From Hyphomicrobium_B sp001006785 (GTDB lineage Bacteria > Pseudomonadota > Alphaproteobacteria > Rhizobiales > Hyphomicrobiaceae): a DNA stretch of 64,000 nucleotides. Numbering within the stretch: the stretch's first letter is position 1; every line of letters starts with the position of its first letter. The notes below the pieces were generated by a model, which saw only the letters and a list, made by a program, of their open reading frames with translations, was not told where the DNA came from and did no database searches. The DNA lies in NCBI RefSeq assembly GCF_001006785.1, contig NZ_CDHO01000003.1:1302001-1366000 (forward strand), read 5' to 3'. The position numbers and the translations under genes were made by a program. This document shows positions 17,392 through 26,934 of this stretch, in pieces.

Positions 17392-17502
17392 CGTCGTGGA
17401 GGTCCAGGAGCTTAACCGAATGTTTTGCAATTGGCCGCGCGCGTCGTTTTAACGGGCGAAGCGTCCGTTTTTGACGTCAGAATCGCGACAAAAATGACGT
17501 CG

Positions 17503-19839
17503 TTACTCTTGCTGTTTACCGAAAAGCTTATTCAGCAAATTCTTCGCCGCCTTCTTGGTGCTGGCTTTGTCGCCGGAAGCGTCGCCATCGTCCTTGCCGA
17601 GCAGATCGTCGGCGATCTCGTTGACGCTTTTGCCTTTGTACTTCTTGCCAAGCTCTTTGATCGTGTCGACCGCCTTGCCGGGATCGGAAAGCACGCCCTT
17701 AAGGTCGGGCCGGTAGCTCGGCCGATCCCACGAGCCCGAGATTCTCACCGGCACTTCGATCCCGGTCTCCGTGGCGTTGCCGTCCTGGCCTACGAGAGAC
17801 GCCACGAGCTTGGGCTTAACGGTATAATCGACCGTCCGCTCCGGCATGTGGATGATCCCCGCGCCGGAAACGCGCAGCAGCGGGCTCAGAAGCTGCAAAT
17901 CCTGATTTTGCGCCACGCCGTTCACGACGGTGAACGAGGCCGCGAGCGCACTGAAGTCGGTCTTCTCGGACGGCGACTTCTTCAGCCCCGAGAAATCGCC
18001 GTTCGCGAGGCCGTGCAGCGCGCCCGGCAGATTGAAGCCGACGACCGCGCCATCGGCGAACCGGAACGCGGCGTTGCCGTTCAAGTTTTCGACGAGCTGC
18101 AATTGGCTCTGCCCGTTCGCGGTGAGGTTCAGCGCCACGTTGGCCTTGCCGGATAGCCACTCGAAATTCGCCGCATCCCGCAGGAACGGCAGCGCCGAAA
18201 CGCCTTGCAGGTTGACGTTCGCGGCAAGATTGGCCGAACCCGTCGAACCGTCGAGTGTCACCCTGCCTTTGCCGCGCCCCTGGTACAACTCGACATCGTT
18301 GAAGTCGGCTCGCATCGCGGCGTCCTTCACGGCGATCGCCACCGACGAACGCCCGAGCGTCATGTTCTTGAAATGGATTTTCCCGGCGCTCGCGCGAATG
18401 TTGCCGTCGGCGACGTTGAGCAGCGTCAGATTGAGCTTTTCGCTCGACCACCCGGCGCGCTGGACGGCGCCGTAAACTTTCGCACCCGGATTCTGAGCGG
18501 GCGCGTTCAGAAGCTTCTCGATCTCGTCTGGCTGCTTTGCGCTGCCACCCGAGTTTGCGTTAGCCGGAGGCGCTGATGCGGGCGCGCGATCCGGCTCGCC
18601 CGCACTTTCCGTCGCGAGCACGCCGGTGACGGCGCTTGTGAGATAATGGTTGAGATCGAGTTCGGAGATCGCGAGATCCGCCTCGACGAACGGCCGGACG
18701 CCGCCAGTCGTGACACGGATCGTTCCCTTCGCGACCGCGCCGTCGAGGCCGAACTGCGCATTCTGGAAATCGGTGACATTGCTGCTCGTTTTCAACGTGC
18801 CCTGGATCGACAGCGGCCCGAATCCGGAAACCGGAGGCAGCCGCGTACCGAACCATTGCGCGAGCGCGCGTGCAGAGTCTGATTGCGCGTTGACCTGACC
18901 TTCAAGCGCGACGCCTTCGTCGAGCGTCACGCTACCGTCGTAGGATGCCGCCAGCACATCGTTCTTCGCTTTGAACTTGAGATGCGCCGGTTGCTGCAGC
19001 TTGAAATTGCCGACGTCGGAAACGGAACCGTCGAAATTGAGCAGCTTATCGTGCCAGGCGAACTGGCCCGTCGCCGTCAACGGCTTGCTGAGTGACGGAA
19101 GCCCGAGCTTCGCGTTGACGCCATGCACCTGCTCGGTTCTGCCGCTGCGTTCGTCAGTGAAGCGGAACGTGCCGCCTTCGATCCTCACGTCATCGAGCTT
19201 CAGATCATGAATTGCGATGCCGCTCTGCGCAGCAGGTGCAGCGTCCGCCGCAGCCATCACGAACGGCGCGACGTCGGCGCGCGTACCTTGTGCCTGAAGC
19301 TCGGCATAGCGCACGGGCTCTGGGCCTGACGCAAATCGCCAGTTCTTGCGCCCGTCCTTGTCGATGCGGAAATCGAACGTCGGATTTCTGAGCACGAGCG
19401 ACTGAATCTCCGCGCGACGGGATAACAGCGCCGACGCGTTGATGCTGACGTCCAGCGCCTGCATCTGCGCGAGCTTGCCGTCCATGCCCGGCGGTCCCGA
19501 CAACGACACGTCTTTGAGCGAGATGCCGACCGCAGGATAGAACGTGAAAGACGCCGGTCCGGCCATTACGAGTTCGCGCCCGGTGCGCGAGCGAACTTCG
19601 TCGGCGATCCGCTGCCGGATGAAGTCGCTCGGCGGATTAAACGCGAGATAGGCGACGCCCGCGCCGCCAACGAGAAGCACGAAGAGGAAGAAATAGACGA
19701 TGCCAAGCAGGAGGCCGTTGCGTCGGGGCGGCGGCGGAGGGGGCGGCCGCCGGCGCGGACCGGAACCGAGCGGCGCACGAACGTAGTCCCCCCTAGAGCC
19801 GGGAAACTGTGGAGGTGGCCCAGGAGGTTGCGGTGCCAT
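17503..19839 (-). CDS. AsmA family envelope protein
   Basis: 778 aa. A Pro/Arg-rich cytoplasmic N-terminus (about 40 residues) is followed by one membrane helix (LLLGIVYFFLFVLLVGGAGVAYLAF) and a long periplasmic region of AsmA type. The AsmA start is seen in GRELVMAGPASFTFYPAVGISLKDVSLSG, and the AsmA C-terminal part in LLRVSGAGIIHMPERTVDYTVKPKLVASL. AsmA-like proteins are thought to form lipid-conducting bridges between the two membranes. An Ala/Pro/Ser linker near the middle divides the chain. It lies alone between a 275-bp gap and the pentapeptide-repeat gene transcribed the other way. Confidence 0.88.
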   Translation of the reverse strand: MAPQPPGPPPQFPGSRGDYVRAPLGSGPRRRPPPPPPPRRNGLLLGIVYFFLFVLLVGGAGVAYLAFNPPSDFIRQRIADEVRSRTGRELVMAGPASFTFYPAVGISLKDVSLSGPPGMDGKLAQMQALDVSINASALLSRRAEIQSLVLRNPTFDFRIDKDGRKNWRFASGPEPVRYAELQAQGTRADVAPFVMAAADAAPAAQSGIAIHDLKLDDVRIEGGTFRFTDERSGRTEQVHGVNAKLGLPSLSKPLTATGQFAWHDKLLNFDGSVSDVGNFKLQQPAHLKFKAKNDVLAASYDGSVTLDEGVALEGQVNAQSDSARALAQWFGTRLPPVSGFGPLSIQGTLKTSSNVTDFQNAQFGLDGAVAKGTIRVTTGGVRPFVEADLAISELDLNHYLTSAVTGVLATESAGEPDRAPASAPPANANSGGSAKQPDEIEKLLNAPAQNPGAKVYGAVQRAGWSSEKLNLTLLNVADGNIRASAGKIHFKNMTLGRSSVAIAVKDAAMRADFNDVELYQGRGKGRVTLDGSTGSANLAANVNLQGVSALPFLRDAANFEWLSGKANVALNLTANGQSQLQLVENLNGNAAFRFADGAVVGFNLPGALHGLANGDFSGLKKSPSEKTDFSALAASFTVVNGVAQNQDLQLLSPLLRVSGAGIIHMPERTVDYTVKPKLVASLVGQDGNATETGIEVPVRISGSWDRPSYRPDLKGVLSDPGKAVDTIKELGKKYKGKSVNEIADDLLGKDDGDASGDKASTKKAAKNLLNKLFGKQQE

Positions 19840-19941
19840 TCAAATCCTCGGAATTCGGTTAGTAGCTGGTACGTGAAACTTCAGGCCATTATATGATCCG
19901 TCGCTTGGGCGTCGGACGTTTTTTTGCTCGGCGGAGGACGA

Positions 19942-20715
19942 ATGTTGGTTGGGCGCAAAGCAATATTGTGGATGATCCTCTGCTGCGCGGTTCCGGCTGC
20001 TGCGCGCGCCGCCGATATGACCGCGCGACAGGTCACGGCCCTTCTGTTTGCCACACCCTCGGGCCAACCGCCCAATCTCTCGAACAAGGATCTTTCTGAC
20101 CTCGATCTGAGCGGCCTCAATTTCAAGAAAGCCAAGCTCGACGGCGTCAATTTCTATGGTGCGGATCTGACGGGAGCCGATCTCTCCGGCGCGAGCCTCA
20201 AAGCCGCGCGCCTCGATCGCGCCACGCTGATCGGAACGGATTTATCGCGCGCCGATCTCTCCGGCGCCAGTATTTTAAGGCCGAATGTCTTTGTCGATAT
20301 GGCGACGCCTCGCGCGCCAATCCTGTCGTTCCGAAACGCACGTCTGGTTGCCGCGCATCTGAACGGCCGGTTCGATTCTGTCGATTTCAGCGACGCTGAT
20401 CTGACGTCGGCGACATTCGGCCCGCGCGATCCGCGCGAAGAGGTTCTGATCACGCCGATGGCGAGCCTCGCCGCAGCGAACTTCAGCCGCGCCAATCTGA
20501 CGGAAGCCAATCTCAGCATGAACAGTCTCGAGCACGCGAACTTCCGCGACGCCAATCTGGCGCGAGCCAATTTGCGAGGCGCGCGGCTTGGCGGCGCGAA
20601 TTTCTCTGGCGCGACACTTGACGGCGCGGATCTGACGGGCACGGCCACCGTCGGCGCCAACCTTTCCGAAGCTCGCGGCCTGCAATCGGCAATCGGCCTA
20701 TCTGCAACCCGATGA
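19942..20715 (+). CDS. Secreted pentapeptide-repeat protein
   Basis: About 257 aa from the ATG at 19942, which has GGAGGA (19933-19938) in front. A signal peptide (AILWMILCCAVPAAARA) is followed by many A(D/N)LXX units, such as ADLTGADLSGASLKAARLDR and later ANLTEANLSMNSLEHANFRD, which build a right-handed quadrilateral beta-helix. The run is interrupted near residue 115 by a non-repeat insert (VDMATPRAPILSFRNARLV). Pentapeptide folds often serve as binding surfaces; the target is unknown. The signal peptide suggests a periplasmic location, unlike the cytoplasmic gyrase-protecting members. Confidence 0.85.
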   Translation: MLVGRKAILWMILCCAVPAAARAADMTARQVTALLFATPSGQPPNLSNKDLSDLDLSGLNFKKAKLDGVNFYGADLTGADLSGASLKAARLDRATLIGTDLSRADLSGASILRPNVFVDMATPRAPILSFRNARLVAAHLNGRFDSVDFSDADLTSATFGPRDPREEVLITPMASLAAANFSRANLTEANLSMNSLEHANFRDANLARANLRGARLGGANFSGATLDGADLTGTATVGANLSEARGLQSAIGLSATR

Positions 20716-20813
20716 TTGCCAGCGCGGACGGTTGTTATTGCAATATAAGATTGCATAACTCGGACACGAGTCCGCCCAGGTTGTGACACACGACTCACCG
20801 AGTCTCGACGCCG

Positions 20814-21560
20814 ATGAATGTTTTGGCGTCCGTCCTGTCCGTAAAACTTAGCCGCACCGGTCTCTCGGCCGGTGCGTTTTTCGCTGCGCTCGCGGTACTG
20901 CTTCTTGTGCCGGCGATTGCCGTCGCAGTGACAGGACCATCAGCCACGAACGATCCGGCGATCATCACAGGACAAGCCCAAGTCGTCGACGGCGATACGC
21001 TCGATGTCGGGCCGACGCGCGTCCGTCTCGAAGGCATCGACGCGCCGGAACTGGCGCAGACGTGCCTGACCGCGAGCGGCGAGAGTTGGGACTGCGGCAA
21101 GGTCTCGGCGGCGTTCCTTCGCTCGTTGGTCCAACACAAGGACCTGACCTGCGACCGAACCGGAAGCGACGTCTACCACCGCACGCTCGCGGTCTGCATC
21201 GAGGACGGCATCGACATCAACGAAGCGATGGTTCGCGCCGGCATGGCGTGGGCGTTTGTCAAATACGCGCGCACCTACGTGGACGTGGAAGCCGAAGCGC
21301 GCGCGCGACAGACTGGAGTCTGGCAAGGCCCCGCCGAAGCGCCTTGGGACTTCCGGCGTGCCGGATGGAAGGTCGCCGAAGCGACCGCGCCGGGCGGCTG
21401 CGCGATCAAGGGCAACATCTCATCGCACGGCCATATCTATCACATGCCGTGGAGCCCGTGGTACGGCCGCGTGAAGATCGACACCGCGCGCGGCGAGCGA
21501 TGGTTCTGCTCGGAAGCCGAAGCGCTCGCCGCCGGCTGGCGTCCCGCGTCGCCCGATTGA
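20814..21560 (+). CDS. Thermonuclease (SNase-like) protein with sunset domain
   Basis: 248 aa. An N-terminal hydrophobic stretch (FFAALAVLLLVPAIAVAV) would export or anchor it. The staphylococcal-nuclease fold follows: AQVVDGDTLDVGPTRVRLEGIDAPE carries the conserved Asp and Arg, with YHRTLAVC and the GMAWAFVKY segment matching the family, which cuts DNA and RNA using calcium. The C-terminus CAIKGNISSHGHIYHMPWSP with FCSEAEALAAGWRPA is a small sunset domain, often attached to SNase modules. ATG 20814 is the only start that keeps the whole hydrophobic segment. It is convergent with the next gene. Confidence 0.85.
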   Translation: MNVLASVLSVKLSRTGLSAGAFFAALAVLLLVPAIAVAVTGPSATNDPAIITGQAQVVDGDTLDVGPTRVRLEGIDAPELAQTCLTASGESWDCGKVSAAFLRSLVQHKDLTCDRTGSDVYHRTLAVCIEDGIDINEAMVRAGMAWAFVKYARTYVDVEAEARARQTGVWQGPAEAPWDFRRAGWKVAEATAPGGCAIKGNISSHGHIYHMPWSPWYGRVKIDTARGERWFCSEAEALAAGWRPASPD

Positions 21561-21568
21561 TCACCTGC

Positions 21569-23296
21569 TCACAGCCTCACGGCCGCGACTTCGCCATCCT
21601 GGAAATCTCGCGCCGGTAAGATTTTGGGCTCGAGCCAGCCGCGATAATGCGCAAGCTGACCGATGAGCGGCAAGCCAATCGCGACGTCGAAGCGAAAGCG
21701 GCCGCGATCGTCGACGAATTCGCGTGTGTCCGATTTCGGCGCCAGAGCACGCGGCAGCGCGATCTGACCGAGACGCCAGCCGATGACCGGCATTTCGATC
21801 CGCTCGCCGACTGCTTTGATTGCGAGCAAAATCTTGAACGGCCCAAAGCGCTCCGAGACAACATTGCCGCTTTCGTGCGTCAGGCGCGATGCGAAACGCT
21901 GCCCTGCGAAGTTTCGCGTCCAAGTCTCCTGCCCCGCGCGCCGGTCGACGCTGACGGTGATCGGAACGTCACGTCCGGCAGGAGGAAACCCGAACGCAAA
22001 CCGGACGCATCGCGCCAGGAGATTGCGCGAAACGTCAATGTCAACTTTTCCGGCCCAGACCGGAACGCCGTCGTTGTCGTGGAAGGCACGCAACGGACAC
22101 GGCAGCGCGCGATAAGCGTCCGCTCCGCACGCTTCAGCGAATAAACTCGAACCGTGATCGTTGACGCTACTCGAACGCGAGGTGCGCAGCGACGGCGGCA
22201 GCATTTCCGCTTCGATTGCATCCAACGAGAGAATCCCGACTGCGGGACCAGCGCCACTGGCAACCTCGCCTTTGAGAAGAGCGCGAACCAACGCTAAAGC
22301 GGGCAATATCGGCACGTTCGGCCCCGCGCCTTGTTCAGCAATCAGCTTCCATTGTGCGCAAATCTGGCGGCCATCACTATCAACGCCCGCGCAATCGACC
22401 GTCATGCCGCCGCGATCGGAAGCCGTTACGCTCGTCAGCTTCCGTGCGGATCGGAGAAGCGGCGCAAGCCGCCGCAAATCTCCGGCGACGCCGATCTGGC
22501 GAAGCTTCGCGAGGCAGAGCAACCCGAACTGCTCGACGCGCGATTCAAGTCCGGCATAAAACGCGACCCGCGACGTGATCGCGACCCGCGCCGGAAGCAG
22601 GTCCGCGTCTGCCGTCTCGACCGGCGACAGATAGCGAACTCCGAGCCCATCGATGCGAGAGCGCCGCACGCTGCCCCATCCGTATGTCGCCACGGGCTGG
22701 CCTTCCGAGAAAATCGCGACCGGCGATCCGGCATAACTCAAGATCGTGCCGATCACCGCCTCGCCGACGTCACCCGCGCCGCCAGGTGTGATGGCGATAT
22801 CGACGGTATCGATGCGCCGCCAGCCGCGCGTCAAACTCGCGACGACGGCATCCGAGAGCGCGGGCGTCGAACTCGCTCCGGCCCGCGCCACCAATCCGCG
22901 ACTGCGCGCGAACCCATCGAGCGTTGCTTCGAACTCAAGAAGATAATCGCGCGCGTCGGCAAGATCGATCCAGTGCGCGCCCATGTCGAGAACGGCGCGC
23001 GCCAGACGGTAATCCGCCGATTGGAATGGTCCCGACGCATCGATGACGAGCCACGGCGGGAGAGCCCGCAATCGCTCAAGGCTCTCAGGATCATCGCGCT
23101 CGAACGCAAGAAAGTCCACGGACGCCGACTTGTGCGAGATTAGGATCGCTTCGGCCGCGTGTCGCGCCCGCGCCTCATCACGCGACGTCACGACAAGTGC
23201 GATCTGTGGAATGGTCGCCAGCCGATCAGCCAGTCGCCGACCGAAAAAGCCGGTCGCGCCGATCAATACGACGGGGCGCATCGGCTCGTCTTTCAT
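21569..23296 (-). CDS. Saccharopine-dehydrogenase-like protein with DUF4166 domain
   Basis: About 575 aa. The N-terminus has a Rossmann NAD(P) fold (VVLIGATGFFGRRLADRLA) of the saccharopine-dehydrogenase-like class, with IDASGPFQSADYRLARAVLD as a second family segment. The C-terminal 170 residues (AYRALPCPLRAFHDNDGVPV, then SERFGPFKILLAIKAVGERI) match DUF4166, whose role is unknown. The same two-part layout occurs in other proteobacteria. Starts at 23305, 23296 and 23281 are all possible; 23296 is a compromise, since none has a strong ribosome site. A terminator of the upstream ompA-like gene separates the two. Confidence 0.78.
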   Translation of the reverse strand: MKDEPMRPVVLIGATGFFGRRLADRLATIPQIALVVTSRDEARARHAAEAILISHKSASVDFLAFERDDPESLERLRALPPWLVIDASGPFQSADYRLARAVLDMGAHWIDLADARDYLLEFEATLDGFARSRGLVARAGASSTPALSDAVVASLTRGWRRIDTVDIAITPGGAGDVGEAVIGTILSYAGSPVAIFSEGQPVATYGWGSVRRSRIDGLGVRYLSPVETADADLLPARVAITSRVAFYAGLESRVEQFGLLCLAKLRQIGVAGDLRRLAPLLRSARKLTSVTASDRGGMTVDCAGVDSDGRQICAQWKLIAEQGAGPNVPILPALALVRALLKGEVASGAGPAVGILSLDAIEAEMLPPSLRTSRSSSVNDHGSSLFAEACGADAYRALPCPLRAFHDNDGVPVWAGKVDIDVSRNLLARCVRFAFGFPPAGRDVPITVSVDRRAGQETWTRNFAGQRFASRLTHESGNVVSERFGPFKILLAIKAVGERIEMPVIGWRLGQIALPRALAPKSDTREFVDDRGRFRFDVAIGLPLIGQLAHYRGWLEPKILPARDFQDGEVAAVRL

Positions 23297-23311
23297 GCTG
23301 CACACCGAATG

Positions 23312-23345
23312 AAAAAAAGGCGCACCATTAAGATGCGCCTTTTTA
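23312..23345 (-). terminator. Rho-independent terminator of the OmpA-like gene
   Basis: Read on the minus strand, a GC-rich stem (AAAAGGCGCA with TGCGCCTTTT, 9-base loop) ends in a run of seven T bases, six bases after the OmpA-like stop codon. The A-run on the other arm makes it look usable in both directions, but only the minus strand has a gene ending here. Confidence 0.85.
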
Positions 23346-23350
23346 TGGGA

Positions 23351-25144
23351 TCAGTATCTGTCTGGTCCGCCGCGATCGTCGGGGCCCTGGTCATAGCGAT
23401 CGTCGTCGCGGCGTGGCGGCGGCACGGCCCGGCCTGGCGGCTCGTCTCCGCGTGCCAGCAGCGGCGTGATGCGCCGGACAGCAACGCGCCGGTTCAGACG
23501 CTCAGGCGCCTGCGTCGGCACCTTGAGATAGTCCTCGCCGTAACCCTGCGTGACGAGGTTCTCGAACGGCACCTGGAACTCTTCGGTGAGAACTTCTGCG
23601 ACCGATTCCGCGCGTCGGTCTGACAGCGAGAGATTGTCTTCCTGCGAGCCGACCGCATCCGTGTAGCCTTCGATCATGAAGACCTCGTTCGGGTTGCGGG
23701 AGATCACGCGCTTCATCGCACGGGCGACGCGTTCGAGCTTGTTATACTCGCCCGGATCGACTTCCCACGAGCCGAACTCGAAGTTGATGTCATCGAGGTC
23801 GATGCGGCGCATGCGATCGCGCAGCGTTGCCGTGGCGCGGATTTCGTCCAGCGTATAGCGATCGCTGAATTCGTCCACCGGCGGCGCGCTCAGAGCGTCG
23901 TAGACGGCCTCATCGCTCGCGCCTTCGTACTCGACGATGTACTGATCGCGCGGGATACGGACGCGCGGCGGCGGCACATCGAGCATGGAGTTGAGGATGG
24001 CTGCGCCAGCCACCACGCCGATACCGATCCCGACGCCCGCCGCGATATCACGGCCTCTGACGCCACGGCGATCGCGGCGCCGGTTGTCGATGATGATCAC
24101 ATCGCGACCGTCAGGCCCGCGCCGGTAGCGCCGGAGCAGGCGTCCGTTCGCATCCGTCTCGGAATAGATCTTGACGTTGCCTGGCCGGTCAATGACGGCG
24201 ATGTTCGTGCCGCTGCGACCCTTCTCGAAACGCGCATTCGGAGCGACGCGACGCAGACGCTCGGTCTCGTCATGCTGAATGACGAAACGATTGTTCTGCT
24301 TGAAGATCGTCCGGTTGCCGGGTTCCTTGATCTCGACGCCGCCGCCCGAAAAAGTTTTCTCGGTCCGCTGCTTGCGCAGGTTTTCGAAACGCACGCGCGC
24401 GTCAGCGGGTGACGGCGGTCGTGGAAGATTTCTGGCGCGATCCGCTGCTGCCCCGAAGCCGCCGACCGATGGCCTCGGACGATCGCCCGGTCTGAAGTCC
24501 GGCGGGTTGCCCGTTGGCGAAACCGCGTTCGGAGCCCCACCTGGGCCAGCATCGGGTCCGCCTCTGGAGTCCGGATGCCGATCGCCGAACCGTTTCTTAT
24601 CCCGCGAGCCGCGATCGGGATTGAATCGATCCGGTCCGCGGTCCTTGGAGAACGTGTTCGGAGTCGGAGGCGCCGTTTCTTTCGGAGCGGCGTTGTTGAC
24701 GGGCGGAGCTTCTTGAATTCGCGGCTGCTTCGTAAACGAAGGCTTGTTGCCGTCGTCGTTTCTACCCGGTGCAAACGCCGGCTTGTTCGACGGCGGAGCG
24801 TTGTCGAAGCCCTGATTGCGCTGTGGCCGTTGCGGCTGCCCGAACTGACCTTGCGGCTTCATCTCCTGCTGGCCGCCGCCGCGTCGCTCCTCTCGCGGCA
24901 CTTGCCCCTGACGGTCGCCGCCACGCCGGTTCTCGCGCGGCTCCCTGCCTTGCATGCCCGGGCCGCCGCCTTGGCCGTCTTCGCGCGGCGCACGCCGCTC
25001 GCCGCCCTCGCGTCCGCGATGCTTTTTGTCCTGCTCAGTTGCTGCGTCGCCTTGCGGCGGATCCGCAAAGGATACCGTCGGCACCATGACGAAGGCCGAC
25101 AGGAGGGAAGCCGCTGCAACAGCCGCCTTTCGGTGCGAAATCAT
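23351..25144 (-). CDS. OmpA-like protein with long low-complexity region
   Basis: About 597 aa from the ATG at 25144, which follows GAGGAAC. A signal peptide (AAVAAASLLSAFVMVPTVSFA) leads into about 220 residues rich in Arg, Gly, Gln, Pro and Asn, probably disordered. A middle domain (FENLRKQRTEKTFSGGGVEI onward) and a glycine-zipper helix (AAGVGIGIGVVAGAAI) come next. The last 150 residues contain the OmpA peptidoglycan-binding domain: EGYTDAVGSQEDNLSLSDRR and later RRVAVRRITP. The domain tethers envelope proteins to the cell wall. A short Arg/Asp-rich tail ends the chain. Upstream translation to 25456 does not fit a signal peptide. A terminator follows. Confidence 0.85.
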   Translation of the reverse strand: MISHRKAAVAAASLLSAFVMVPTVSFADPPQGDAATEQDKKHRGREGGERRAPREDGQGGGPGMQGREPRENRRGGDRQGQVPREERRGGGQQEMKPQGQFGQPQRPQRNQGFDNAPPSNKPAFAPGRNDDGNKPSFTKQPRIQEAPPVNNAAPKETAPPTPNTFSKDRGPDRFNPDRGSRDKKRFGDRHPDSRGGPDAGPGGAPNAVSPTGNPPDFRPGDRPRPSVGGFGAAADRARNLPRPPSPADARVRFENLRKQRTEKTFSGGGVEIKEPGNRTIFKQNNRFVIQHDETERLRRVAPNARFEKGRSGTNIAVIDRPGNVKIYSETDANGRLLRRYRRGPDGRDVIIIDNRRRDRRGVRGRDIAAGVGIGIGVVAGAAILNSMLDVPPPRVRIPRDQYIVEYEGASDEAVYDALSAPPVDEFSDRYTLDEIRATATLRDRMRRIDLDDINFEFGSWEVDPGEYNKLERVARAMKRVISRNPNEVFMIEGYTDAVGSQEDNLSLSDRRAESVAEVLTEEFQVPFENLVTQGYGEDYLKVPTQAPERLNRRVAVRRITPLLARGDEPPGRAVPPPRRDDDRYDQGPDDRGGPDRY

Positions 25145-25302
25145 TGAGTTCCTCTCGAAGCGAAATCCGAAGCCATCGCACGCCGCCAACACGAATCGGC
25201 GCGCGGGGCGCTCACCTCGCGAGCAAAAGCGCGGCCGGTACGGCAATTCTGCGGCAGAGAGCTGTCCCTCGCCTGAATAATCGATATTAACCTGGGCCGA
25301 AG

Positions 25303-26934
25303 TTACGTCGCGAGCGCCGCCCGATGCGTGACCTTGATGTCGAAAGCGGCTGCGAGCAGCGCCTTCGTATAGTCGTCCTTCGGATGATTGAAGATCTCCC
25401 GCGACGGACCTTCCTCGACGACTTTGCCGTTTTTCATCACGATGACGTAGTTGCACAAGGCCCTGACCACTTTGAGGTCATGGCTGATGAAGAGATACGC
25501 CAGATCGCGCTTCTTCTGCAGGTCTCGCAAGAGATCGACGATCTGCGCCTGCACGCTCATGTCGAGCGCGCTCGTCGGCTCATCGAGCATGACGAACTTC
25601 GGCTTCAGGACCATCGCGCGCGCGATGGCGATGCGCTGCCGCTGTCCGCCCGAGAACTCGTGCGGATAGCGATCGCGCGTGGCCGGATCGAGTCCGACTT
25701 CCTGCAGCGCCGTCGCGACGCGTTCATTGCGGCCGTCTTCATCGAGTTCGGGATTCTGAATGAGAAGCCCTTCCTCGATGATCTGCCCGATCGTCAGACG
25801 CGGCGACAGCGACCCGTAAGGGTCCTGGAAAACGATCTGCATTTCCTTGCGCAGCGGCCGCATCTGTTTGTTGGTGAGGCCGTCGATGCGTTTGCCGACG
25901 TAGGCGATCGCGCCCTCGGACGAGAGCAGCCGCAACAGCGCCAGCCCGAGCGTCGTCTTGCCGGAACCGGACTCGCCGACGACGCCGAGCGTTTCGCCCG
26001 CGCGCAACTTCACCGACAGGCCATCGACGGCTTTGACGTAATCGACCGTCCGCTGCAGCAAGCCGCGCTTGATCGGAAACCAGACCTTGAGATTATCCGT
26101 CTCGACCACGACGGGGCGGGACGTATCGACCGCGGGCGGCTCGCCCTTCGGCTCCGCTTCGATCAGATGCCGCGTGTAGGAATGCTTCGGCGCGGTGAAC
26201 ACGTCTTCGGTATTTCCGGTCTCGACGATCTCGCCGCTCTTCATGACGTACACGCGCTCGGCCATGCGCCGCACGATTCCGAGGTCGTGCGTGATGAGCA
26301 GCATCGCCATGCCCATCTCTTTTTGCAGCGCCTTGAGCAGCTCCAGGATCTGCGCCTGGATCGTAACGTCGAGCGCCGTCGTCGGTTCGTCCGCGATCAG
26401 CAGATCGGGTTGATTGGCAAGCGCAATCGCGATCATCACGCGCTGCCGCTGGCCGCCGGAAAGCTGATGCGGATAGGCGGACAGCCGCTTTTCCGGATCG
26501 CGAATGCCGACCTTAGTCAGAAGCTCGACGACGCGGGCCCTCGTATCGCTGTCGGACAGTTTCTGGTGCAGCTTGATGATCTCGCCCACCTGCACCTCGA
26601 TGGTGTGCAGCGGATTGAGCGTCGTCATCGGCTCTTGGAAGATGATCGAAATGCGTTTGCCGCGGATGCCGCGAAGCTGCGCCTCGTTGGCCTTCAGAAT
26701 ATCCTTGCCCTCGAACAGGATCTCTCCCGTCGGATACGAGGCGGATGCCGGCAGAAGCTGCAGGATGGACATCGCGGAAACGGTTTTGCCCGATCCCGAC
26801 TCGCCGACGAGCGCAACGATCTCGCGCTTGTCGATATGAAACGAAACGTCCTTGACGACGCGCGTCGCCTCCGCGCCGTCGCCGAAAGCAACGGAGAGAT
26901 TGCGCACGTCCACGAGCGGGGCGGTGTCGGCCAT
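25303..26934 (-). CDS. yejF: Peptide ABC importer, fused ATPase (YejF-like)
   Basis: 543 aa with two complete ABC ATPase domains in one chain. The first has GESGSGKTV (about 40-48), LSGGQRQRV and IADEPTTALD; the second GESGSGKTTL (about 315), FSGGQRQRI and LDEPTSALD. Such double ATPases drive YejABEF-type importers for peptides and, in enteric bacteria, microcin C. It is the last gene of a five-gene operon, and its start overlaps the yejE stop by one base. A 158-bp gap follows before the OmpA-like gene. Confidence 0.9.
   Translation of the reverse strand: MADTAPLVDVRNLSVAFGDGAEATRVVKDVSFHIDKREIVALVGESGSGKTVSAMSILQLLPASASYPTGEILFEGKDILKANEAQLRGIRGKRISIIFQEPMTTLNPLHTIEVQVGEIIKLHQKLSDSDTRARVVELLTKVGIRDPEKRLSAYPHQLSGGQRQRVMIAIALANQPDLLIADEPTTALDVTIQAQILELLKALQKEMGMAMLLITHDLGIVRRMAERVYVMKSGEIVETGNTEDVFTAPKHSYTRHLIEAEPKGEPPAVDTSRPVVVETDNLKVWFPIKRGLLQRTVDYVKAVDGLSVKLRAGETLGVVGESGSGKTTLGLALLRLLSSEGAIAYVGKRIDGLTNKQMRPLRKEMQIVFQDPYGSLSPRLTIGQIIEEGLLIQNPELDEDGRNERVATALQEVGLDPATRDRYPHEFSGGQRQRIAIARAMVLKPKFVMLDEPTSALDMSVQAQIVDLLRDLQKKRDLAYLFISHDLKVVRALCNYVIVMKNGKVVEEGPSREIFNHPKDDYTKALLAAAFDIKVTHRAALAT

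Noticed and set aside
17185..17430. Small minus-strand gene upstream of the SpeD-like gene
   Set aside because: It overlaps the SpeD-like start in another frame, includes the A-tracts as Lys codons, and lacks any family match.
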